In this document: one piece after another, positions 1-6,030 of the stretch
How positions within the stretch are numbered: position 1 is the first letter of the stretch
Layout of the letters: every line of letters starts with the position of its first letter
Origin: CAZFPA01 sp964520975
Lineage (GTDB): Bacteria > Bacillota > Negativicutes > Selenomonadales > Selenomonadaceae
DNA length: 7,115 nt
Assembly (NCBI GenBank): GCA_964520975.1
Contig: CAZFPA010000086.1
Location: 1 to 7,115 of the forward strand
Reading direction: 5' to 3'
The notes under the pieces: generated by a model
Told to the model about the DNA's origin: nothing
Database searches by the model: none
The model's input: only the letters and a program-made list of their open reading frames with translations
Made by a program: the position numbers and the translations under genes

Positions 1-1442
1 GCCATCTTCCCACCACCGCTGGTTTCATATTTGAATGGCGTGTAGAGGGTTTGGTCGACATCGATCATGCCCTGCACCTGCTGCACAATGCCCTGCCACT
101 GTGTCTGCTCCACGGTGTAACTGTAATCGTAATCCAGGATTCTCCCTCGGATGGCATCCAGGACCTCCATTTTCTCGGTCGTTGCCATGGTAAAACTCTC
201 GGAAATCGACTGCGGCTGGATGGCAATCCGGATGCTCTGGATAGCGAAACCAGCAGAAGTTCCGTTATCTACGAAAGGAATCGTCCGGGATGTATCACAA
301 ACAATCTGAATTCGTGCTTTGATGCTGCGGATCGTATCCGCCTGCAAGGATACGGCAATCCCAAAGCATCGGCTTGTATCTGCCGTGATGGAAACATCCG
401 CAGAAAGGTTTCTTACTGTGGTGGCTGCTGCTGTTTCGCCAGCCACCAGGGTCCTGTCTGCAGCGCCCCGGACACTATCCGATGCGGCAACAGCCCTCGC
501 GGTATCAGCAAGTAGAACAGCCGCATTGTCCGAGGTTATATAGCGCACCGCATCAGCACTGAGCGCAGCAAAAGCGTTGACATTTCGCAGAGAATCCCCT
601 TTGAAAATGCCGGATGCCAGCAACTGTCGATTCGTCCCAGCGCTGATTTCGTCCGCAGCGGCTGCGATGCGGCGGGTATCGACCGCTAAATCTGTACGGG
701 CAGTCACCAGTCGCGCGGCATCCGCAGAAATAGCAGCGGATACACTCGTTGTCTCCAGGGTTTCTGCCGAGCAATCGTAATTGGCGATGATGAAATTGGA
801 TAATCTATCCGTTGTGCTGTCAATCTTTATGCCTGTGATTTTTTTGCCTTGTTCTAATCCAATCCGACTGAAAGCCTGCTTATCGTCAAAATATAACTGT
901 AAATCCGTGGGGCTTACGTGCATTACCCATCTGCCAAAAGCAGGGTAACCCCAGCTGGTGTACCCGCTATTTGCGCCGTTTTTCCCATAATAAACGTAAT
1001 TGCCGAGGCCAACGTAATCGTTGCCGGCTGCCCCGTCAAAATATACCTTGATTTTTATATCGCTGCTTTTTTTGCAATTGTCGAATCTTATCCAAAGTTC
1101 GTTGATATCGCCAAATCCAAGCGAGGCCGGAGTTATTACATCGGAACTCGTTGTTGCGGTTATGCAGGTGCCGGTTTTTGTGGATGCAGGTTCATTCGTT
1201 ATTTCCGTACCGCTCGTAAACAGTCTGCCATCGTTCACGCCTCGGTTGGTATAACGCCCGGGAATCGTTCGTGCCGTATCAGCAGCGATACCTGCTTCGA
1301 CGGTTCCACCAAAGGTCGAGAGGGCAAAAATCTTAGGAATGGCAGTGCTGCGGCTGCCCGTGGTAATTGCGGCTGCTTTGGGGGATGCTGCCGCCTTGTT
1401 ACCCGTGGTAGCAACTATAACCCGAGGGCTGATTATCGCCAT
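1..1442 (-). CDS. Large multidomain tail fibre/tip protein, 3' end outside window
   Basis: The frame is open for 480 codons from ATG 1442 to the left edge, and I translated it throughout without a stop. An AAAGGGGTGA ribosome site eight bases upstream and a five-base gap after the previous stop support this start. The order of parts is as follows. Residues 5-43 are 15-residue repeats (SPRVIVATTGNKAAA, SPKAAAITTGSRSTA and a partial). Residues about 78-228 are lectin-like, with ELWIRFD, IKIKVYFDG, FGRWVMHVSPTDLQLYFDD and LSNFIIANYD. Residues 231-386 are eleven tandem 14-residue repeats with consensus near ADTxR. From about 411 a new domain starts, containing MATTEKMEVLDAIRGRILDY and then TQWQGIVQQVQGMIDVDQTL. 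That last part vaguely recalls baseplate hub-like proteins, a weak impression. As the last gene visible it likely extends the tail tip or fibre. Function as receptor-binding or fibre shaft is inferred. Confidence 0.82.
   Translation of the reverse strand, partial: MAIISPRVIVATTGNKAAASPKAAAITTGSRSTAIPKIFALSTFGGTVEAGIAADTARTIPGRYTNRGVNDGRLFTSGTEITNEPASTKTGTCITATTSSDVITPASLGFGDINELWIRFDNCKKSSDIKIKVYFDGAAGNDYVGLGNYVYYGKNGANSGYTSWGYPAFGRWVMHVSPTDLQLYFDDKQAFSRIGLEQGKKITGIKIDSTTDRLSNFIIANYDCSAETLETTSVSAAISADAARLVTARTDLAVDTRRIAAAADEISAGTNRQLLASGIFKGDSLRNVNAFAALSADAVRYITSDNAAVLLADTARAVAASDSVRGAADRTLVAGETAAATTVRNLSADVSITADTSRCFGIAVSLQADTIRSIKARIQIVCDTSRTIPFVDNGTSAGFAIQSIRIAIQPQSISESFTMATTEKMEVLDAIRGRILDYDYSYTVEQTQWQGIVQQVQGMIDVDQTLYTPFKYETSGGGKM
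285..752 (-). repeat. Eleven tandem 14-residue repeats in the fibre protein
   Basis: Conserved arginines fall at residues 244, 258, 272, 286, 300, 316, 330, 344, 358, 372 and 386. All steps are exactly 14 except one of 16. The best-kept units end ADAAR, VDTRR, ADAVR, ADTAR, ADTSR, ADTIR and CDTSR, usually with Val/Ile/Leu two residues after Arg and Ala two further on. Each unit is 42 bases, strongly diverged at the DNA level. Confidence 0.8.
1314..1430 (-). repeat. 15-residue repeats at the fibre protein N-terminus
   Basis: Two full units, SPRVIVATTGNKAAA (residues 5-19) and SPKAAAITTGSRSTA (20-34), are followed by a partial third starting IPKIFALST. Prolines are at 6, 21 and 36, and the TTG motif at 12-14 recurs at 27-29. 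Confidence 0.55.
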
Positions 1443-1447
1443 TCATC

Positions 1448-1457
1448 TCACCCCTTT
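1448..1457 (-). promoter_or_regulatory. Ribosome binding site that decides the 1442 start
   Basis: AAAGGGGTGA overlaps the stop of the preceding gene. Two ATG codons follow closely, at 1446 and 1442. The first opens a frame of only 15 codons (TAA at 1401-1399). The second opens the long frame and has the better spacing of eight bases from the G run. Confidence 0.6.
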
Positions 1458-2380
1458 TTTGCCGTTATCGTCAAGTTCGCCTTTGCAATATCCGTGATCT
1501 TTACAAAATCCGAGCGGCACGTCGAAGTCTCTGCCCCACCCAGCTTTTTTGTGCCTGCATCCGTACCGTCAGCTGCGAAATGGATGTCCGTGATATCCGC
1601 TGTATCCGTATAACCGGGGACGCAGGAGCACTGGACTCCTATCAGCTTTTTCGTTCCCGCAATATAATCCGCTTTAGCCGCATCATCCGGGGAAACCGTC
1701 ATGGACTGCTCCGCTGCCGCTGCCTGGTAGTAACCAGCTTTGTCAGCCACAGCTGTCCAGCCGCCAGGAGTCACTGCTGTCGTCAGTTCTTCGATTTTCC
1801 AGGACGCGCAAATCGGCTCGTCTGAAACGATAAGATTTGCCATTGTCTCGTAAATTTTTGACGAGCCGTAGAGTACGCCGAGCTTGATCACAAACGATGT
1901 CAAATTATTTCCATAGGTGTTTCCTGTGTAACTGGATACCAAGGCAGTACCACAATACAGTTCAATCTTGCCAGCCGATGCATCACTGAGGACATGAAGC
2001 GTAAATGTCGTCGTGGTATCTTTCGGGTAGGTAAATGTTTTTGTATTACTAATGCTGCCTTCATTCTTTTGCAGACAAATCGTGTCTTTTACGCTATACA
2101 TTTCGATTCCCATTCGATAGTTCTTTTCATCAGCAAACTGAATATACGTGTTGTCCCCGCCAGACGTATTGTTGTTATTGTACCTGTTCAGATCAAATCT
2201 CGCCCAATATTCCTTTGCCGCCGGCAAATTGACGATATACGTATAGGTGCTGGTTGTTGTGCCGCCCCGGAAACACTGCCCGCCATTGGTCGTCACAATG
2301 GACGTATCCTTTAGATTCTGCCCATCGGTATAGGCATCAAAGAAATTGTAGTAACCAGGATTGATATATACAAAAGACAT
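1448..2380 (-). CDS. Putative tail fibre/tip protein with lectin-like domain
   Basis: This is a 310-residue protein that starts with ATG at 2380, eight bases after an AAGGGGGG ribosome site; the gap to the preceding gene is 14 bases. Residues about 26-190 alternate beta strands and polar loops (EYWARFDLNRY, YIQFADEKNYRMGIEMYS, TTTTFTLHVLSD, KIELYCGTALVSSYTG, ANLIVSDEPI). This pattern is typical of concanavalin-A/LamG-like jelly rolls, which often bind surface sugars. Residues about 195-310 form a second, Ala/Asp/Thr-rich domain with a CSCVPGY motif near 251. There are seven cysteines, which is many for a phage virion protein. The next gene product has a comparable lectin-like region. A host-surface binding role is inferred from fold and position, not shown. 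No enzymatic motif is evident. DNA in this gene is more AT-rich than in the tape measure gene. Confidence 0.78.
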   Translation of the reverse strand: MSFVYINPGYYNFFDAYTDGQNLKDTSIVTTNGGQCFRGGTTTSTYTYIVNLPAAKEYWARFDLNRYNNNNTSGGDNTYIQFADEKNYRMGIEMYSVKDTICLQKNEGSISNTKTFTYPKDTTTTFTLHVLSDASAGKIELYCGTALVSSYTGNTYGNNLTSFVIKLGVLYGSSKIYETMANLIVSDEPICASWKIEELTTAVTPGGWTAVADKAGYYQAAAAEQSMTVSPDDAAKADYIAGTKKLIGVQCSCVPGYTDTADITDIHFAADGTDAGTKKLGGAETSTCRSDFVKITDIAKANLTITAKKG

Positions 2381-2394
2381 CTTCTATGCCCCCC

Positions 2395-2811
2395 TTAGGC
2401 ACTCTCAATAGTGCAGCTGGCTTTGATGCTCACGGAAGTGTCCTTGCTGGGATTCTCGTCCGTGCTGGCGCTGGCTTTGGCCCAGAAAACTGTATTCGTC
2501 GTACCCACGCCGGAAACAGCGATGGAATCAGCCCAGGCTGCGCTCGTCAGTGCCGCTGCCGCATCTGCGTAGTTACTGTCCTTCGCCAGCTTCCACTTGC
2601 TCGCCGTAGTCCCGGACAAAGAAATCGTGACGTCCCCAGAAGTTTTATAACCAGCGTCGCAGCGGATCGCGCACTTGATGGCCTTGCTTTCCGCTTTGGT
2701 CTTATCGAGCGTGACACTGATAGGAGAAGTCTGCGCCCCGTCCAGAGACACCACGGTCCCATCCGTACCGCCTGCGGTAGGGTTATTCGTATAGAGGTTG
2801 ATGTATGCCAT
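2395..2811 (-). CDS. Small phage structural protein, NNPTAGGTDG type
   Basis: This is a 138-residue protein, Thr/Ser/Ala-rich and probably all beta, with no signal peptide or membrane helix. The start is ATG at 2811 with AAAGGA nine bases upstream, immediately after the terminator. The N-terminus MAYINLYTNNPTAGGTDG and the core AIKCAIRCDAGYKTSGD are memorable features. I associate similar short proteins with tail regions of Negativicutes prophages, but cannot verify this here. Later segments (TTASKWKLAKD, TVFWAKASAS, DTSVSIKASCTI) suggest an immunoglobulin-like or small beta-sandwich fold. Virion decoration or a tail-tip/fibre attachment role is inferred from position before the fibre-like genes. 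Its core resembles the C-terminal domain of the next gene product, which suggests the two share a fold. The stop TAA (2397-2395) abuts the ribosome site of that next gene. Confidence 0.8.
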   Translation of the reverse strand: MAYINLYTNNPTAGGTDGTVVSLDGAQTSPISVTLDKTKAESKAIKCAIRCDAGYKTSGDVTISLSGTTASKWKLAKDSNYADAAAALTSAAWADSIAVSGVGTTNTVFWAKASASTDENPSKDTSVSIKASCTIESA

Positions 2812-2829
2812 TTAAAATCATCCTTTCAC

Positions 2830-2861
2830 AAAAAAATACTGGCGGGCATCATACCCGCCAG
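2830..2861 (-). terminator. Rho-independent terminator between tape-measure genes and fibre genes
   Basis: On the minus strand an eight-base-pair perfect stem, CTGGCGGG (2861-2854) and CCCGCCAG (2846-2839), encloses a seven-base loop. TA and then seven T residues (2836-2830) follow. This is a textbook intrinsic terminator. The stop codon of the 110-residue protein is in its loop, and the ribosome site of the next gene (AAAGGA) begins only a few bases after the T run. Confidence 0.8.
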
Positions 2862-3181
2862 AGTTCTATGGCTGCCCGGTGATACTTAGGAAATCTTGGA
2901 ATCCGCACGTAGCTTTTTACAACAACGCGGGCCAAGAACACGTCCCCGCCTGCATCGGTAACGGAAACCATGGTCCGCTGGTTCCAATAGGCAAGGATCT
3001 TTTCCCAATTCTCGGAGTTGAATTCCAATTCCCAGCTGATTTTATCGCCCGCCGCGATATGCCCAAAATCCTGAACGACCACCCCGCCGATGGTTTCAAT
3101 CAACTGCTGGCGGTCATCCGGCGTGATCTGTTCGCTGCTGGGATTGCTCAGCGATACAGCGTCACCAATTCGAATAGCCAT
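2849..3181 (-). CDS. Small tail protein of unknown role, next to tape measure
   Basis: This is a 110-residue protein, predicted mostly beta, without signal peptide or membrane segment. The start is ATG at 3181, 20 bases inside the end of the tape measure gene, with a strong GGGGAGGA ribosome site seven bases upstream. Translation is therefore probably coupled to the tape measure. The N-terminus MAIRIGDAVSLSNPSSEQIT is followed by strand-like segments such as IGGVVVQDFG and ISWELEFNSENWEKILAYW, and the C-terminus is RAAIELWRV. Its position just after the tape measure is where distal-tail or tail-completion proteins are normally encoded, but it is much shorter than a canonical Dit (about 250 residues). 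A minimal distal-tail or tail-terminator-like subunit is possible and unproven. The stop TGA (2851-2849) falls in the loop of a transcription terminator hairpin, so the last codons double as the hairpin's first arm. Confidence 0.8.
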   Translation of the reverse strand: MAIRIGDAVSLSNPSSEQITPDDRQQLIETIGGVVVQDFGHIAAGDKISWELEFNSENWEKILAYWNQRTMVSVTDAGGDVFLARVVVKSYVRIPRFPKYHRAAIELWRV

Positions 3182-6023
3182 AATTGTTCCTCCCCAATGC
3201 CCGATGAATGACGGGCGTGATTTTATCCGCTACCGTATCCGCCAGTTTTACCATGGCCGCAGAATCTTCCGTCACGGCTGTCCCGATGGAGACGTTCACA
3301 GCGACGGAGTTCGCTGGCTGGCCCGGGGAGCGTACCGCCAGAACATCCTGCTGCAATTTTTTATACTGCTCCTGGATGCGCGGATTGCCGCTTGGATAGA
3401 GCCGCGCCATATCCTGCGACCAGGTACGCGGGGCATCGCCCACCTGGCAGATTTTCGCGGGTCCGATATTGTAGTATGTGATTTTTTTACCGCTATTTGT
3501 ATAGGAACTGCCCTCCCCAGCAGCCTGTTCCCTCTCTTTTGTATCCGGCGTTCCTCGAAGATACTCTAAAATCCCTTTGGTATTATCCGCTGTCTGCTTC
3601 GCCGGTTCGTAGATTTTCCCATAGACGGCGGCATCACTGCCGCCATAGAGTTCCTGGATGACGCTCTTCTGTGCTTTCTGGAATCCAGAAATATCACTGG
3701 CTGTCACGCTGGAGTCATATTTGTCTTTTCGCATGATATAGCTGCGAAGGGCGGTGTCCCCGCCATAGCGATAGGCATTGAAGGCTTCCCGCTGGCTTGT
3801 CAGCACGGACCTGTTGGCGTTCGCCACGGCATCAGCTTTTTCTGCTTCTGCCAGACGGGTGGCTTCGACTTCGGATATCCCCTTATCGATCCAGGCTTTT
3901 TTCTCTTTTTCAATGGCCGCCAGCCGATTTTCCAGATCCGACTGCGTATAGGCGTTGAGTTTTTCCGAGAAGGATGCCTGTATGTCACTGGCTGCTTTAT
4001 ATTTCGCATATTCCGCTGCACGTGTGGCTTCCACTTCGGATACGCCTGCATCCAGCCAGGATTTCTTTTGCTTATCGATTTGTTCCATCCGGTTTTCAAA
4101 AGAGCTCTTATATATAGCATTCATCGAATCGATGGTACTCTGCAGGCTTTCCTGGGCTTTGGCCCTGGCGGCATCATCATAGGATGCGATGAGCCCCGGG
4201 TCGATGCCTTTTTTCTGTAGTTCCTTGACCCGCAGGGCAATGCTGTGCAGTTTATTGTCATAGGAATTATGCGTCATCGCGTAGATTTCATTGCGGATGG
4301 CTTCGTTTTCCTTTTCCAGTTCTTCCTTGAATTTACGGGATGCTTCCGCTTTTTCCGCTTCCGCCAATTTCCAGGCCGTGGCTTCGGATGTCCCTGCCGC
4401 GATGGATTTCTTGGCTTTCTGCTCGATATCATAGAGTTCATTCTCTAACCGGTTATGGGTCGCATGGTACTGCATATCCGCTATTTTCTGATTGGTCTGG
4501 GCATCCGCTTTCTGCTGTTCCTGTACCTTGCGTTCCGCGGCGGCAGCCTGCCGTTTCGCTTCCATCTCCTGGTGCTTGGCTTCCTGTTCTTCTTCCCGTG
4601 CTTGCGCCTCCTGGGCTCTTTGCTCTTTTTGCTGGTCCTGGTACTCCTTATATTCTTCTCCATAGAGTTTTTCATTGAGCGCCGGCCCCACAAGAGGAAC
4701 CGCGCCCCATACGGCAGCCGCCGGATGCTCATTGGCCAGCCATTTCCAAGATGCCATATCATCCGATACGGTCTTGAAAAGCCGTCCCAGGGCACCGATG
4801 CCTTTTGCCACAACGGCGGCGGCACTGCCCCAGCCTTCCAGGGTGTCCTTGATTTCGTCTTTGTTTTCCTGGATAGACGAGACAAATTCGCTGAGTCCCT
4901 CCGTGATTTCCGGCATCATTTCTTCCGCTACGGGCAGAAGCGCCGCGCCGACGGCATTTCCCAGCTGGCTGGCTTCGATCTTCATCGCAGACCATTCAAT
5001 ATACACCCGGTGGGCTTCTTCCGGGTCCAAGAGTCCCGTGGTCTTGACGCGGGCATTGATTTCCATCAAATCCTGATATTGTTCCAATATGGGGATGAGG
5101 GCCGCGCCCCGTGCTCCAAGGATTTCTGCGGTGAAGGCTTCTGCCTGCCCATTTTCCTGGGCTTTTTTATAGCCGGCTGCCAATTGCCCCAGCTGCTGAT
5201 TCAAGGGCAGTAAGGCCCCGCTCTGGTCCGTGAGCGCAACGCCGAATCGCTGCATTGCCTGGGCGGTGGCATTCCCCGCCGTCCCGGTGCTGCCGATCTG
5301 CTTATCCAGGCGGGCAAACAAGGGAATCACGGTATGGATATCTACCCCCGCGAATTGAAAGACCCGCTGCAAGGAGGCGGCTTCCGCCGTAGTCGTATGC
5401 AGACGCTGGGTCAATTTATAGATGCTTTCCCCGGATTTCATGGCATTTTCTGTAAGATTGAACAGCCCTGCCCCCGTGGTCGTGACAGCCATGATCGCTG
5501 CCATTTTCCCGGACAGCAGGGAAAAGCCGCCGCTCAAGCTGTGGATCCCGCCCTGGGCCGCCGCAAGTCCCGCTGCCATCCGGGAGCCGAATCCCTGGGC
5601 CGCACTCCCGGATGCTTCAATCTGGAGTTTCAGTGTCCGCATCTGCGCTTCTAAGGCGGCAACATTACGCTGCTGATACAGGAGATTGGTTCCCGCGCGC
5701 TGGGTAAGCCCGCTATCCAGGCCATAATTTTTTTGCGCCCCGGCGTAGACCGCCTGCAATACACTCTGCTTCTGCCGCTGGATGTCCAGCTGCTGGTTGA
5801 TGGCCTGGTATTTCACCTTGAGTTTATCTAAAGCGCTCCCGGTTCCCTCCAGTCTGCTGAGGTCGATATCCGTTTTGAGTTTGATGCGATTGCTTTCACT
5901 GTTCAAGCGGGCAACCGTCTGGGATACCGTTTTGCCCGCAGTATCAAAATCCAGCTGCAGCTGGTTGATATCCAGCCCCAGTTCAATATAGAGCTCATCT
6001 ATTTTCTGTCCGTTTTTGGCCAT
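3162..6023 (-). CDS. Tape measure protein (tail length ruler)
   Basis: This 953-residue protein sets tail length during assembly and is later ejected with the DNA. It is the longest complete gene here and follows the chaperone pair, as expected. The N-terminal 140 residues are helical, with MAKNGQKIDELYIELGLDIN at the start as in many tape measures. Residues about 150-195 are Gly/Ala-rich and hydrophobic (SGKMAAIMAVTTTGAGLFNL), and 398-450 hold two more hydrophobic patches that could insert in a membrane. Residues 455-515 are a highly charged Glu/Gln/Ala/Lys coiled coil. Residues 524-740 carry four related repeats of 54-62 residues. The C-terminal 110 residues are less helical and end in a Gly/Asn/Tyr-rich tail. 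No muramidase, CHAP or zinc-peptidase motif was recognised. The start is ATG at 6023 with GAGGG just upstream, seven bases after the frameshift product's stop. The gene end overlaps the next start by 20 bases. Confidence 0.93.
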   Translation of the reverse strand: MAKNGQKIDELYIELGLDINQLQLDFDTAGKTVSQTVARLNSESNRIKLKTDIDLSRLEGTGSALDKLKVKYQAINQQLDIQRQKQSVLQAVYAGAQKNYGLDSGLTQRAGTNLLYQQRNVAALEAQMRTLKLQIEASGSAAQGFGSRMAAGLAAAQGGIHSLSGGFSLLSGKMAAIMAVTTTGAGLFNLTENAMKSGESIYKLTQRLHTTTAEAASLQRVFQFAGVDIHTVIPLFARLDKQIGSTGTAGNATAQAMQRFGVALTDQSGALLPLNQQLGQLAAGYKKAQENGQAEAFTAEILGARGAALIPILEQYQDLMEINARVKTTGLLDPEEAHRVYIEWSAMKIEASQLGNAVGAALLPVAEEMMPEITEGLSEFVSSIQENKDEIKDTLEGWGSAAAVVAKGIGALGRLFKTVSDDMASWKWLANEHPAAAVWGAVPLVGPALNEKLYGEEYKEYQDQQKEQRAQEAQAREEEQEAKHQEMEAKRQAAAAERKVQEQQKADAQTNQKIADMQYHATHNRLENELYDIEQKAKKSIAAGTSEATAWKLAEAEKAEASRKFKEELEKENEAIRNEIYAMTHNSYDNKLHSIALRVKELQKKGIDPGLIASYDDAARAKAQESLQSTIDSMNAIYKSSFENRMEQIDKQKKSWLDAGVSEVEATRAAEYAKYKAASDIQASFSEKLNAYTQSDLENRLAAIEKEKKAWIDKGISEVEATRLAEAEKADAVANANRSVLTSQREAFNAYRYGGDTALRSYIMRKDKYDSSVTASDISGFQKAQKSVIQELYGGSDAAVYGKIYEPAKQTADNTKGILEYLRGTPDTKEREQAAGEGSSYTNSGKKITYYNIGPAKICQVGDAPRTWSQDMARLYPSGNPRIQEQYKKLQQDVLAVRSPGQPANSVAVNVSIGTAVTEDSAAMVKLADTVADKITPVIHRALGRNNYGYSNW
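3804..4454 (-). repeat. Four degenerate repeats inside the tape measure protein
   Basis: Units begin near residues 524, 586, 641 and 695 of the tape measure protein. Each has an aromatic/Leu-acidic-Asn motif (LEN, YDN, FEN, LEN), and a glycine follows exactly 16 residues after that Asn (N528/G544, N590/G606, N644/G660, N699/G715). The last two units are closest: KKSWLDAGVSEVEATRAAE against KKAWIDKGISEVEATRLAE, spaced 55 residues (165 bases) apart. This is visible in the DNA as well. Repeats of this sort form the helical rod of tape measures. Confidence 0.75.
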
Positions 6024-6030
6024 GCCGCCC

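Noticed and set aside
285..752. A CRISPR array or DNA satellite in the repeat-containing region
   Set aside because: Periodicity exists only in the protein (14 residues); the 42-base DNA units are not near-identical and there are no spacers.
1399..1446. ATG at 1446 as the start of the last gene
   Set aside because: Its frame meets TAA after 15 codons. ATG at 1442 opens the long frame with suitable spacing from the ribosome site.
918..1613. A 231-codon open frame on the plus strand
   Set aside because: It is antisense to the start of the large fibre gene and the end of the 310-residue gene, both with good ribosome sites and family-like proteins. Its own product is low-complexity and Arg/Gly/Cys-rich.
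4455..5213. A 252-codon plus-strand open frame with hydrophobic Leu/Phe runs resembling a membrane protein
   Set aside because: It is the antisense of the tape measure coiled coil: Glu/Lys/Gln codons read backwards as Phe/Leu codons. No ribosome site was found.
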